The notes under the pieces were generated by a model. It saw nothing but the letters and a program-made list of their open reading frames with translations, was not told the DNA's origin and did not search any database. From assembly GCA_022701365.1 (NCBI GenBank), contig JAKUHH010000216.1, forward strand, positions 248,001 to 312,000: a stretch of 64,000 bases of DNA, written 5' to 3'. The stretch is from Mycocentrospora acerina (taxonomy: Eukaryota; Ascomycota; Dothideomycetes; Pleosporales). How positions within the stretch are numbered: position 1 is the first letter of the stretch; every line of letters begins with the position of its first letter. The translations under genes and the position numbers were made by a program. This document shows, in pieces, positions 53,957-64,000 of this stretch.

Positions 53957-54378
53957 TCATGCTGAAGATGAGTCGCCGTCTTTCTCCTCTTGTATATGCC
54001 TAACCCGAGCTTCCGACCCTTCCGACTGGGAACCGCTGGTGCTCTGAATTGTCTCCTCGGGGCGTCGAGCGAGGCTAAACTTGCGCCGGTGACCGCTGGG
54101 CCGTTCCGTCAGACTGGGGGCACGCGGTCGTGCTTTCCCTCGGGCGCGTCCACCGAAGACTGGAATTTCGTACGTGATGGCACGGACAATGTACAGTAAC
54201 AGATCGTATACAACAATGGCAAACCACGGACCGATGAGTACAACTCCTAGAAAGAGCTACATGGTGCTGTGAGCCAGCCGTTCTACGTGTCGTGGCTGCA
54301 ATCACTACTGACCGACAATCGCGTGATCCATGTTTCCACTACAACGAAGCTCGCGGGGAGAATCGACAAAAGTCCCAT
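53957..54378 (-). CDS. Small conserved-looking fungal membrane protein
   Basis: Exons 54309-54378 and 53957-54246, joined over a 62-bp intron (donor GTAGTG, acceptor TTTCTAG), give 119 residues. The start MGLLSILPASFVVVETW leads across the splice into VVLIGPWFAIVVYDLLLYIVRAITYEIPVFGGRARG, a long hydrophobic hairpin followed by a basic PRAPSLTERPSGHRRKFSL motif and a disordered acidic/Ser-rich tail. I have an unverified memory of short filamentous-ascomycete proteins with this YEIP-GGRARG-PSLTERP layout but know no function. The basic stretch may be phosphorylated and probably faces the cytosol. Two candidate donors (GTCAGT, GTAGTG) lie 4 bases apart; only the second keeps the frame. Confidence 0.75.
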
Positions 54379-55130
54379 TTGCGGGAGCCAGAGAGTCTGG
54401 CTTGACGACGCACAGATGGGGATAAGGCAGAATAGAAAAGCGAATGAATCGGAGTCACGGCGAAGAAAACAGCGAGAGACGGGACTAAGTGGTGGTGATG
54501 CTGGGCGTACAAACTGGTGGGACATGCGGTTGAGAATAGCCCCTGCCAGCCTAAGCCGTCATCGCCGTTGCTCGCCTGTGTTTGTGGCTTAGTTACAGCT
54601 TGAGCTTGGGCCCACAGCTTTCCCCTCTCCAACCCCGAGTCCTCCAGCTGATCACTAGGCATCCATCTGCTGGATGCAACGGAGACTCCGTTCATTGGAT
54701 ACACACATGGCGTACCTCATGAAGCCAATGGGCGACTGGTGGGAGCATTGGCTTGCGGCCTCCTCCCGCATCGCTCATGGCCTCTTGAGCCCCGCCTGCC
54801 GTGACACTGCTCTGCACAATCACCTCTTCGTCCATATCTCGAGTTCGAGACAAGACTGCACCTTTTGCCCATCTTGCGATCAATCAAAGCGTTGGCCGTG
54901 CTGTCCTCGCCACGAGGAGGACCAAATCCTCAGGCATCCTCAGCCTGACCAATCTGGCGACCGGTGAATCAAGCGCCCTAATTCCTTTTCTTCATAGTTG
55001 AGGGCTTCATCGTCTCCTCTCCATTCTTCTTTTGGCACATACGCACTTGAAATATTTGATTCAGTCGCGCTTGCCGTTTCTTCAGCGTTCTCGTCTCTCA
55101 CCATCCTTCAACTTGCCACTGCTACTCAAC
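54379..55130. other. Divergent promoter region
   Basis: About 750 bases between the opposite starts of the small membrane protein and the BTB-GATA gene. No other element recognised. Confidence 0.5.
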
Positions 55131-56566
55131 ATGGACGATTTGTCCTTCCTCGAAGAGTTCGGCGGCGCTGAAAATGCCACCTTGAAGGTAGTGCTTCCTG
55201 ACGGGCAAGTCTGCTACATATCAGACAGCGTCTGCCCATTCAAGTTCCTCGATCATTGTCCATTATTATACCACGCTTTCGAGTCGGATGAGCACGGCCG
55301 TCTCCAAGCCAGCATCGAGGCTACCTCAACGTCCTCTGTCATATCGCTGCTGCGATTTTGTTATACAGGCAGCTACATGCCCGTTGGGCTGAGTGCAGAG
55401 CTCTTTTCCCTTCTACAGCATGCTGAGGTCTATAAACTGGCTTCGAACTTCGATGTCCCAGAACTCCAGCTTCTTGCTCATGGCAACTTCTCATGCCAGA
55501 TTGAGTGTGCCTGTAGCCTGCCGATGCCCCCACAAGAACTGGCCAACACGATACGCTTCGTATACAAGTGCTTTGCCAACCATGGGTCACAGCAAGAGCA
55601 CAACCTCATCGATACCCTTCTCAACTACTGCGTCTCAACGTATCATTACCACAAACTAGGACAAAACAGCGAATTTTTGGATACTGTTGCCGAGATTTCA
55701 GCATTCTGTCAAGATCTATGCCGCACTAACATTGCACGCGACTTCGCTGATGACTGTAAGTCAACCCGTAACTTAAAAAAAATCGTATTCGCTGACCATA
55801 AATTACAGGCGCATCTGACATTATTAAGCTATATTCTAATCCAACACCTGGGCCTGACTTTGGTCACCTCGCGCTCTCCTCTGAGAATATTCCCAGTGGA
55901 ATGTTTCACAGTGCGTACAATGATCAGCGTACAACTGCTTCTATACCATCAAGCACTACGCTCACAAGGCACTGGGGCGCGATGACCCTAAAACCAAACA
56001 TGGATGATCCTCCGAGTCTGCCGAGCTACGATTCGTGCAGTACTCCCACACTGGCCCTCAGGCCAAAAGGTTCACGGCTAGTGGCATATCCAGATTCGGA
56101 CTCAGAGACCATCTGTAAAAGCTGCAGTACCTCTGTCACTCCTTTTTGGCGTCGCGACGAGACGGGCGCTGCGCTCTGCAATGTCTGTTGGATCTTCCGA
56201 CCCCGAAGCGACCGGTCGCGCCATACCTCGCAACAACGCCATTCAAGAGATCGTAAAGCAACTATTGAACATAGGGGTCTTCCTTCAATTCCTACTCCAG
56301 CCACGACATCAGACGCGGAGGACTTATACTGGAACACGTCGCCCAAAGCCCGTGTGCCAGACACCACCTCAAGTAAACAGACACAACTAGCTTCTGTTGA
56401 AGACTCTTCAGATGAATATGAAGGCTTCGCTTTAATTCATCATGCCAGTCCTCCAGGAACCGCTACTCCCAAAGAGTACATGTCAAGTCCTGAACTGATT
56501 CCATCTGCTTCACCTGGCAAAGCTTCTGAAGATTCTTCCAGCGATGATGACTGGACAATGATCTAG
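55131..56566 (+). CDS. BTB/POZ domain joined to a GATA-type zinc finger
   Basis: Exons 55131-55755 and 55809-56566 (53-bp intron, GTAAGT...TTACAG, phase 1) give 460 residues. The first ~115 residues are a BTB/POZ fold: LKVVLPDGQVCYISDSVCPF, then SVISLLRFCYTGSYMP and LLQHAEVYKLASNFDVPELQ. This is the fungal substrate-adaptor or dimerisation type. After a linker, residues ~311-335 read CKSCSTSVTPFWRRDETGAALCNVC, a GATA-type finger with C-x2-C-x17-C-x2-C, TPxWRR and LCNxC all kept. The following basic tail (RPRSDRSRHTSQQRHSRDRK) replaces the usual GLY.K.H segment. The rest is Ser/Asp-rich and ends in an acidic DDDWTMI. The joint suggests a DNA-binding factor that dimerises through BTB. The splice is needed to link them, and its phase is exact. 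Confidence 0.85.
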
Positions 56567-56979
56567 GCTGTTGCAACACCTCTATGCGATGTCTACAGAA
56601 CAGTGGAAACTACTAGCTGGTCATCTGGACGTTGCACATCAAATGTAGAGTTCAATTTTGCCTACTCTCTTCCTTATGATACCCCTAAAAACGGTTTACA
56701 GCCTTAAAAATTCGCAAACCAAGGTCCAAGAGGACTTCAACGGCGCATTCAACTTGAAATAGCAGGCGGGATATACAACAGGACTATTGGCGTTGGTGGT
56801 TGGAAATTTATTTTCTCTTTGAATCTTTCTCTCATATTCGCCGCCATGTACAAAATTTGAAAAAAATGTACGGTTAGATGATTAAGAAAAACTGTCGAGT
56901 TGTATCTACTTGGCTTGATGTCTCCTATCAATGTTAACCTTCCAACTCTCTCCTTAACCAGTAAACAACCGTCTTCCTA
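56567..56979. other. Intergenic region
   Basis: About 410 bases between convergent genes. Nothing recognised. Confidence 0.5.
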
Positions 56980-57732
56980 TCACCCCTTCCTCGCCCACAA
57001 CAACACTCCCCGCTGTGCATCCGTCCTCGTGAGCCGCTTCCGACACTGTGGACACCACACATCATCCCACCCTCTTGTCGATACCGCACGTTGTATCGCG
57101 CCGTGCAGACAGTACGAGCACATGGTGATGGGATGTATGCAGTTTACCGTTGGCGGCGAGGAAGGGAATTCATATCCATGGCGGAGGGTGTGGCAAACCC
57201 TGCACTGGTGGGTAGAATCGTCGAGTTTCGGGCGGGGGTTTGGGGTGTAGCGCATTGTGGAAGGGGTGGTGGTGTGTCTTGTTCGGCGATGGCTTATGCG
57301 CGGGGGGTTTGTAGGTTGACTTGCTATCGGGGACTGGTCTAGTCGGTTTGCGTTGCGTAATGGAGGGAGAAGAGAGGGTGTTTGTGGAGCACGTGGTAGT
57401 GGCGCGGGATTTGTTGGTCTTAAAGTGCCCAGGACAACTGAAGCGGGCGAGGGGTGCTGAACGGTGAGGCGATCTCTAGAGCGAGGAGAGGAGTATTTAG
57501 GGTCGAGGAGAGAATATCTAGGTGGGGGCTCGTTTGGGTAGGAAGTTTGCACTGTTGGTGTGGTGGATTTCGACCTCCACATCAATATATGCCTGTTTGT
57601 CGATGATTGCTGGTTCAAGTCTTCACGTAGAGCACCTGTGGTAGTGGAATGGTGTCTAAGGCCTACAGCTGGACAGACTGGGTTACTATAGGGGTGAGGA
57701 GTCGAGACACGTGAAGGTATACTTGGTGCCAT
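56980..57732 (-). CDS. RING-like zinc-binding protein
   Basis: A single exon of 250 residues from the first true ATG (57732). The open frame continues upstream to a GTG but without a usable start. The first ~180 residues are Pro/Ser/Thr/Arg-rich and disordered. The C-terminal ~65 hold a RING-like cross-brace: CRVC, then NCIHPITMCSYC, then WCPQC, followed by KRLTRTDAQR. Spacing C-x2-C ... C-x-H-x4-C-x2-C ... C-x2-C fits a degenerate RING or related zinc fold. A ubiquitin-ligase role is possible, but no IBR or other domain supports it. The Arg-rich tail could hold a nuclear signal. Confidence 0.65.
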   Translation of the reverse strand: MAPSIPSRVSTPHPYSNPVCPAVGLRHHSTTTGALREDLNQQSSTNRHILMWRSKSTTPTVQTSYPNEPPPRYSLLDPKYSSPRSRDRLTVQHPSPASVVLGTLRPTNPAPLPRAPQTPSLLPPLRNANRLDQSPIASQPTNPPRISHRRTRHTTTPSTMRYTPNPRPKLDDSTHQCRVCHTLRHGYEFPSSPPTVNCIHPITMCSYCLHGAIQRAVSTRGWDDVWCPQCRKRLTRTDAQRGVLLWARKG

Positions 57733-59447
57733 AAACGCCTGAGGAGTTCGATAACAATGTGTTGAATAGTCCGATATACGAGGGTATATATATAGAAGAG
57801 AATTTAGGAGGTAGTAAAGATAGGGGAGAGAGGATTTGAGATCAGAAGAAGGTAAACGGTAGTGAGTGCTAGGATGTGTGGGTTGTAGTGAGAGGTGCAC
57901 TGGATTCTATCAAGATTGTTGGATCAGGCAGGAGCTTTGAAAAGTGCATTTCGTCCCACGTTCCTAAACCTTCTCATTCAAGCGCTCCCTGCATACTTGG
58001 AACCCCTCTCTTGGTTGAAGCCCACAACAATCTCCCATTGATCATGCGGACAGGAAGCGGGTGGGATTGACGCAAAGGAAACTTCATATGTACATGTGGA
58101 TTCTGGTAGGCGTATTGCTTGAAAAGTATATCCACCATTAAGTGGTACATTTCATCAGTAATAGTGGCATACAGAAACCATGCGTCAAATCCCACAGTCG
58201 TAGAAATATTCACATTCTCTCTCCCTCGACACATTGTGCCAATATCCCCCCTCACTTCCAGTGAAACTATCAATTGGATTGAGAGTGAACTCGCAAACCC
58301 CACTATCCCCTATCTATCATCTACCACCCCCCCCCCCCCCCCCCCCCCCCCCACANNNNNNNNNNNNNNNNNNNNNNNNNNNNNNNNNNNNNNNNNNNNN
58401 NNNNNNNNNNNNNNNNNNNNNNNNNNNNNNNNNNNNNNNNNNNNNNNNNNNNNNNNNNNNNNNNNNNNNNNNNNNNNNNNNNNNNNNNNNNNNNNNNNNN
58501 NNNNNNNNNNNNNNNNNNNNNNNNNNTCACCCCCCCCCCCCCCCCCCCCCAAAAAAAAACGACACATCCCACCCACCAAAAAAAAAGCACCAATTACGCA
58601 GAGCTAGTAACAACCTCCTTCGACAGCAACTAGAAACAACCCACTAATCAACCACTCATCGCCGCATCACATGCACATCCCCCTCCCCCACAAGACCAAC
58701 AAAATCCCCCTCTTCCAGCGCAGGAAAGGATCGGTCGACCAAAACGACCATGTAGACCATGTCAACTCGTATAATATTTGATTAAATTGAGTTAATTAAT
58801 CACATATCAAACACCACTCACCACACACCAAGTAAATTGAATGGAAAAAGGGAGAAAAAACGATAGGATTTCTAAAATAAAATAGAACTTATCCAACACA
58901 CAACATGCATGTCTTTCTTGCGCTGGGAATGAATGACCTACCATGTCGCTGGTGTAAAACAGGGACTTTAGGGTATGAATCTTGATAGTCATACGGAACA
59001 GCGCGAGGGGTGAGGAAGTCCTTGAACAACGCGGGAGCATTGGAGTAGAGTGAATTGATTGTCAAATGATACTACGAATTGAGGGAAAATAGATTAGATT
59101 ATCATACATGTAATCATTAGTAGACACGAGGTTGAGCAACCCGGTATGAAAAGGCACCAATTATAATGTAAATTATATCACGTGCATTTGCAGGAATATA
59201 CATAGGTCAGGTCAAGTCAAGTCAGACGCTTATGAAAAAAAAAGACATACTCACCAACAACATCAAAAACACTGCACACGGCACACGGCACACTGCACAT
59301 CAACCTCACACAATCACCGGTCTTGACAGCACACACACATCCGTCAGCAATGTAGTATTTCTGATTTATACACATAGGAATCGGATCAAAAAAATTGAGA
59401 AGTAAATGTTGCGGGCAAGGAGAAGCGCATTGGATACAGAAGGGTAT
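57733..59447. other. Gene-poor region with an assembly gap
   Basis: About 1.7 kb containing the 171-base N run and its C-rich flanks. Outside the gap it is AT-rich, without a credible gene. Confidence 0.6.
58327..58559. other. Assembly gap with poly-C flanks
   Basis: A 171-base N run (58356-58526) is bounded on the left by about 26 C (58327-58352) and on the right by about 21 C (58530-58550), then nine A. The true length is unknown. The homopolymers probably stopped sequencing or assembly. Confidence 0.95.
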
Positions 59448-61086
59448 TTAGATACCGAGGGTAAACTCAACACCGACGTCAATGTCGCGCGCCATCTTGA
59501 CAACCTTTGAGAACTGGACGGATTTCTCCGCCGCGGCCTGGAGGTCGTTGATGGAGAAGATCTTGAGGCCAGATTCCTCAATCTATATGAAGAGTTAGCA
59601 AGTTTTGTTTTTTTTTTGAAAAATTTCATCTTGGTAATGTTTTTGAGATTTAGGAGTGGAAAACGTACCAGCTTGTGTGCCTGCTCCATGTTGGTTCCCT
59701 GCAACCTGGCAATGACTGGCGTCTTGAGGTTCATGCTCTCGACCACGCTGATCAGACCCTTGGCAATGGCGTCGCATCGGACGATACCACCGAAGATGTT
59801 GACAAAGATGGCAGTGACCTTGGGGTCGCTGGTGATGAGGTCAAAGGCCTGACGGATAGCCTCGGGGGTGGCACCTCCACCAACGTCCAAGAAGTTGGCT
59901 GGCGCACCGCCGTTGAGCTTGATGATGTCCATGGTAGCCATGGCAAGACCAGCACCGTTGACAAGGCAGCCAATATCGCCGTCCAGCTTGATGAAGTTCA
60001 GACCAACCTTGGCGGCCTTGACCTCATCGGCGTCCTCCTGCGTAATGTCCCTCCACTCAAACACGTCCTTCTGGCGGAAGTCGGCGTTGTCGTCAAAGTT
60101 CAGCTTGGCGTCCATGGCAAGGACCTGGTGGTCGGTCGTCTCGGACAGGGGGTTGATTTCGATCTGGGTAGCGTCCTTCTCCATGAAGACCTTGTACAGG
60201 TTCTGGATGGTCGTCTTGGCATCCTCGATGCACTGCTCTGAGAAGCCGAGGTCGGTGGCAATGGTGCGGGCAATCTCGTCGGTGACACCAACGTGGATGT
60301 TGATGGGCGTGGTGATGATGGCCTCGGGGTGCTCCTTTGCGACGGCCTCAATGTCCATGCCACCCTGCGACGAGGCGACGATGACGGGGCCCTGGGAGGC
60401 GCGGTCCATGAGCACGGCCAGGTAGAACTCGCGGCGCGCAAACTTGCGCTCGACAATGTAGACGGCGTTGCAGAGACGGCCCTGGGCGCCCGTCTGCTTG
60501 GTGATGAGCTTGTGGCCGATCATCTGCTCGGCGAGAATGGAGGCCTCGCGGGGGCTGGCTGTGTCAGCGGCGCACGGGGGGAGAGCGGGGGGTGGTGGTG
60601 CGCAGCGTACGAGTAGACGACCCTGACGCCGCCCTTGAAGCCGTTGTCAAAGGTGCCCTTTCCGCGCCCTCCAGCGAGCACCTGGGCCTTGATGACGGCG
60701 TCGTCGCCGCCAATGTCCTTGGCAACCTGCAGCGCCTCCTCGGCGTTGGTGGCAACGCCGCCCTTGGGCACGCCAATGCCGTACTGCGACTCGGTTAGCC
60801 GTCGTGGTGCTCATCGCCGGCGCACCGCGTGGGGGCGGTGGGGGGAGGCAGGAGCGCGTACCGACTCGAGCAGCGCGGCGGAGCGGTACTCGTGGATCGC
60901 CAGCCCTCTCCTCTGCTGTACCGCGCAGCGCTTCAATGGCGTGGCCTGTCGTCGTGTCAGCACCGCCATGGACCCCCGAGCTGCCAGCCATCAGAGGCTT
61001 CCCCGGCGCAGCGGGCACACAGAAACACATACAACAGCCGCTCTCAGAGCGCTGGTCAGCGGCCGGGCGCGGGCAATGTTGTACAT
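59448..61086 (-). CDS. LSC2: Succinyl-CoA ligase (synthetase) beta subunit, mitochondrial
   Basis: Exons 61033-61086, 60862-60945, 60611-60783, 59669-60554 and 59448-59582 give 443 residues, the expected family length. The first exon is a presequence (MYNIARARPLTSALRAAV). Then IHEYRSAALLES joins YGIGVPKGG, the start of the ATP-grasp domain with DAVIKAQVLAGGRGKGTF. The third intron is best read with acceptor GCCAG, giving VYSPREASILAEQMIGHK. The main exon holds NPLSET, KLDGDIGCLVNGAGLAMATMD and FLDVGGGA. The last intron removes an AT-rich stretch so that EQAHKL continues IEESGLKIFS and ends VEFTLGI. The enzyme makes succinate and ATP or GTP from succinyl-CoA in the TCA cycle as a heterodimer with an alpha subunit, not in this window. 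Only 216 bp separate it from the divergent DUF3245 gene. Confidence 0.95.
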
Positions 61087-61302
61087 GGCGTCGGAGTATC
61101 AGCCACGCAAAAAAACAGTGGTAGGGGAGGAAGCGTTGGCTGTGATGGGGGGACAAGCTCCATGTGCGAGGTTCAATGTTGCAGCCCGGAGCTGCGTCTT
61201 GGCGCCCGCGCTAGCATTTCCCGGATGCATGTGTCCCAAAAAAAATATCCCGGCCGGGAGCGTTGGCCCTTTATTTCCATCGCGGGAAATTTACGTGGAA
61301 TC
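61087..61302. promoter_or_regulatory. Short bidirectional promoter
   Basis: The 216 bp between the divergent starts of LSC2 and the DUF3245 gene must serve both. It has no obvious TATA box. Confidence 0.55.
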
Positions 61303-62146
61303 ATGGCAAAGAGGAGCAGCGACGGCGACGTGCTCACAAACAGACTGAATCTCGGGCTGGCAAAGCACCAGAGTCTGCTGGCCTCGTGGATGGGCCCTGC
61401 TGACCCAAGTTCCACATCAACGTCAACACCAACACCAACATCCCATGACGAAATACAAGACGACGATCTAAAGTCGAATGCGTTTGGGCACGACAGGTAC
61501 TTTGCCCTTTGACACTTTTACACTATAACAATTTTACACCCACACACACATACATATACACATCATCCCCCTCAAACCCACATCACTTACCACCATCCAC
61601 AGACTTGGCGTTGGCGGCATCCTCCCCAAAGACGTCGCAGACGGCAGCTTCACCCGCCGCCTGCCCACCTCAAACGACAAACTCCTGGAACAGCTAATCG
61701 GCCGGAAGCGCGCAAAAGCACACCTTGCCGCCAAGCAAGAGGCCGCAAGACCAAATGCCAAGACCCCCAAGTTTGGGAGGCAGGAGCCAGTGAAGAAGGA
61801 GGAGAGTGAAGACGAGGAAGAGGGGAGATCATCGGCGTTTGCGAGCAAGAGGACGAGGACGGGGAAGAAGGAGGGGAAGAGGGTGGTAGTGAAGGAGGAG
61901 GATGACGACGACGAGGAAAATGAAGACGATGAGGAGGGGTCAAGGGCAAAGAGTGCCGTGCAAGGGGAGGCGGATGCAGTGAAAAAGGAGGAGGATTCCG
62001 AAGACGAGGGAGTGAAGAAAACTAATGTCAAGCGTGGTGGGCCCAGCAGACAGAGAGCCAAACCAACAAGCTTTCTCGATGAAATTCTCGCCGAGCGATC
62101 GAAAAAGAAGCAGAACAAGAGCAAGAACAAGGCCTCGGCAGCTTGA
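61303..62146 (+). CDS. DUF3245-family nuclear/nucleolar-type protein
   Basis: Exons 61303-61496 and 61603-62146 (106-bp intron) give 245 residues. The first exon reads MAKRSSDGDVLTNRLNLGLAKHQSLLASWMGP. The splice gives DR-LGVGGILPKDV. The family-like block NDKLLEQLIGRKRAKAHLAAKQE follows. The remainder is a long run of acidic and basic clusters (KKEESEDEEEGR and similar) ending FLDEILAERSKKKQNKSKNK. The composition, with alternating Glu/Asp and Lys runs and no membrane segment, is that of nuclear or nucleolar proteins. The DUF3245 assignment rests on my recall of the RKRAKAHLAAK-type motif and is moderate. The gene is convergent with the thiolase gene; the stop codons lie 139 bp apart. Confidence 0.75.
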
Positions 62147-62285
62147 GCTGGAATGCTCAAATGTAACAGAGACTTGATTCAGTTCCCAATATGATACCCC
62201 CCCAGAGCCATTCAGTAAAATATACATGTGTAAAAGACCAAGAAAATTTTAATTCTATTTTTTTCATCTCCTTCTCCCCCTTTCT

Positions 62286-63580
62286 CTACTCCCTCACAAT
62301 CAAACTTGCCATCCCCATCCCCGTCCCAATGCACTTACTCACCACACCGACTCTCTCCCCACTCCTCCCCATCTCCGCAAGCAGCGTAGCCAACATGCGC
62401 CCACTTGTCGCTCCCAACGGGTGCCCCAGCGCAATCGCTCCTCCATTCCGATTTACGCGATCCATCTTTCCCTCCAGCCCCAGCGTCCGCACACAGTACA
62501 ACGCCTGACTTGCAAACGCCTCATTCAGCTCCCACACATCCACGTCGTCTACCTCAAGGCCCGCGTAAGAAAGCAGCTTTGGCACCGCGAGCGCAGGCCC
62601 AACGCCCATCTCGTCTGGCTGGCAGCCCACGACTTGTGTGCCGGCCCATTTCCCGATGATTTGATCGGACAATCCCAGGGCTGTGGCGGTAGAGCGGCGC
62701 ATCATCAGAGCGGCGGATGCACCGTCAGACACCTGTGACGAGTTTCCTGCCGTTGACGTGCCGTCTTTCTTGAACGCTGGCTTCATGGCAGCCAGCTTCT
62801 CCACCGTCGTGCTCGCTCTGATGCCGTCGTCTTTTGTAATGGTGACTTCCTTTGCCGTCTCTGGACTCTCGGGCTCGATCCATCGTGTGGTTACAGGCAC
62901 GATTTCCGAGTCGAATTTCCCCGCGGCTTGCGAGGCGGCGGCGCGGAGCTGCGACTGCGCGGCAAAAGCGTCCTGGTCCGCGCGGCTGACGCCGTAGCGC
63001 TCAGCAACGTTCTCAGATGTAATTCCCATGCTCATGACGCAGTCCTTTGCCTCCTTCACCGAGCTCTCTCTCATCTCAGGCCAGAGCTCTGTGGGGATGG
63101 CTCTGCTGCCGTAGTTCCGTGTCATGCTCTCCATGCCACCCGCAATACCAACGTCGATCTGCCCAACAGCAATTGAGTTTGCAATCGATGTAATGGCGCT
63201 GAGTCCTGATGCGCACGCGCGATTTACAGTACTGAATGATGTGGTAGTGGGGATGCCAACATGATTTGCAGCCATACGACCTGCTTTTGATCCACCAAGC
63301 TCTGCGAGAACGGTACCAATGCACACATCATCGATTTTTGCTGGGTCGAGGTTGGGGAATTTGGTAATGGTCGCTTTGAGGACCTAGAATGGCGTCAGTA
63401 TTCAGCACCACCAAAACATAGGATAGATTGTCATACAGCGCCGAGCAGCTCATGATCATACGCATCACGAAGGCCTCCCTTCTTTGCCCGTGTAACCGGT
63501 GTTCGCAGAGCTGATAGGAATACTACATCATTTGCGTTCTTCTGAAGAATGTTCTTGAGCCCTTTCTGAATGAATGCCAT
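62286..63580 (-). CDS. Acyl-CoA/acetyl-CoA thiolase
   Basis: Exons 63437-63580 and 62286-63383, joined over a 53-bp intron, give 413 residues, the normal thiolase length. The nucleophilic Cys is in NRACASG (about 105), the active-site His in LGHPLGATSGR (about 369) and the second Cys in SKCIGTGMG (about 399); all are intact. It begins MAFIQKGLKNILQKNANDVV, then FLSALRTPVTRAKKGG. It lacks a C-terminal SKL, ending SLIVRE, and has no clear PTS2 (R-L-x5-H-L), so a peroxisomal place is not supported and a mitochondrial or cytosolic one is possible. The enzyme either cleaves 3-ketoacyl-CoA in beta-oxidation or handles acetoacetyl-CoA. I lean to 3-ketoacyl-CoA thiolase from the KNANDVVFLSALRTPVTRAKKGG start. 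Confidence 0.93.
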
Positions 63581-64000
63581 TGTGCTGTGGGTAAAGATGC
63601 TACGCTAATAATGACAAGAAGGTGTACTTTAGGCAAACAGCAGAAGAAAAGAATAAAAGGGAAGAAGTCCGGAAGAAAGAAGACCCATTAGAATGCCGTC
63701 GCATCAAGGACCCATGGCGCTGCTGTCATGTAGGCTAGACTGCACCTCCAATGCGGCGGTTGCTGGAGCTCGGCAAGTGAACGCGGGGAGGAACGGCTGC
63801 AGCCAAGCCATGCATCCGGTCACAAACACGGAAAATGACTCCGACACTTGCGACGAACCAACGCCGCGGGGGATAACCAGCCAGACAAACAGGCCCAGAT
63901 TGTGTTCAAACTTGGAGTAGATTTTGACCAGTTCATTCGTGTGATATTACATCACTAGTACTGTACTCGGGCCACAAGCCACAGGATACTTTACCATTTG
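63581..64000. other. Right-edge intergenic region
   Basis: About 420 bases forming the promoter of the thiolase gene. No other gene is supported before the window ends. Confidence 0.5.

Noticed and set aside
58119..58607. Open frame across the assembly gap
   Set aside because: It consists mainly of unknown bases and poly-C; no real protein can be claimed.
60829..61512. Long plus-strand frame reaching back into the LSC2 exons
   Set aside because: Only the part from ATG 61303 is the DUF3245 gene. The upstream extension is antisense to succinyl-CoA ligase.
1..64000. CRISPR array or bacterial mobile element
   Set aside because: No regularly spaced identical repeats with unique spacers and no transposase or integrase frame. 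The sequence is eukaryotic throughout.

Overview
The window is nuclear DNA of a filamentous ascomycete (Pezizomycotina). The evidence is intron-rich genes with mostly 48-90 bp introns (GT...AG, branch sites of the CTAAC/CTGAC type), a Zn(II)2Cys6 regulator, fungal-only families (DUF3433, Ish1/Msc1, DUF3245, Zrg17), an inactive-looking aspartic-protease-like membrane protein of a type expanded in filamentous fungi, and intron-containing tRNAs. A Dothideomycete is my best guess. That is inference from gene style, not a proven placement. There are no operons: genes are monocistronic, on both strands.

Layout. 1-13.8 kb: the 3' part of a DUF3433 membrane-protein gene runs off the left edge. It is followed by two same-strand, clearly related but diverged genes of an unrecognised family (4.0-5.7 and 7.1-9.4 kb), then a multi-pass membrane protein of unknown role. 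13.8-25.2 kb is the most gene-dense conserved part: a five-repeat Ish1 stress/nuclear-envelope-type protein with a long Ser/Ala tail, a small probable mitochondrial protein, an RBR (RING-IBR-RING) E3 ligase, the Zrg17-type zinc transporter subunit, a two-TM protein, a broken tRNA-Phe and a cyclin. 25-45.6 kb is AT-richer and more accessory. It holds a DUF2278 (YukJ-like) protein, a secreted protein with six degenerate aromatic-dibasic motifs head-to-head with a membrane-anchored pseudo-aspartic protease, tRNA-Arg(ACG), a Zn2Cys6 factor, an ISG12-family protein with a myristoylation-type start, a zinc-knuckle protein and an FAD monooxygenase. 45.6-53.2 kb has a 1419-residue Pro/Ile/Val/Ser repeat surface protein and a decayed berberine-bridge-type oxidoreductase. 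53.9-64 kb returns to conserved genes: a small membrane protein, a protein joining a BTB domain to a GATA zinc finger, a RING-like protein, an assembly gap, succinyl-CoA ligase beta, a DUF3245 protein and a thiolase.

How the genes relate. Housekeeping metabolism is represented by succinyl-CoA ligase (TCA cycle) and thiolase (beta-oxidation or acetoacetyl-CoA metabolism). Zinc homeostasis (Zrg17) and ubiquitin ligation (RBR) sit side by side without an evident functional link. The Zn2Cys6 factor, the monooxygenase and the dead oxidoreductase are of kinds found in secondary-metabolism loci. No backbone synthase is present here, so no cluster is claimed.

The observations I rate highest are the BTB-GATA architecture, the secreted repeat protein with dibasic motifs beside a protease-like membrane protein, the giant hydrophobic repeat protein, and the tandem diverged pair of unknown genes. 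Splice models were built by eye from frame, splice sites and family continuity and have not been tested against transcripts.
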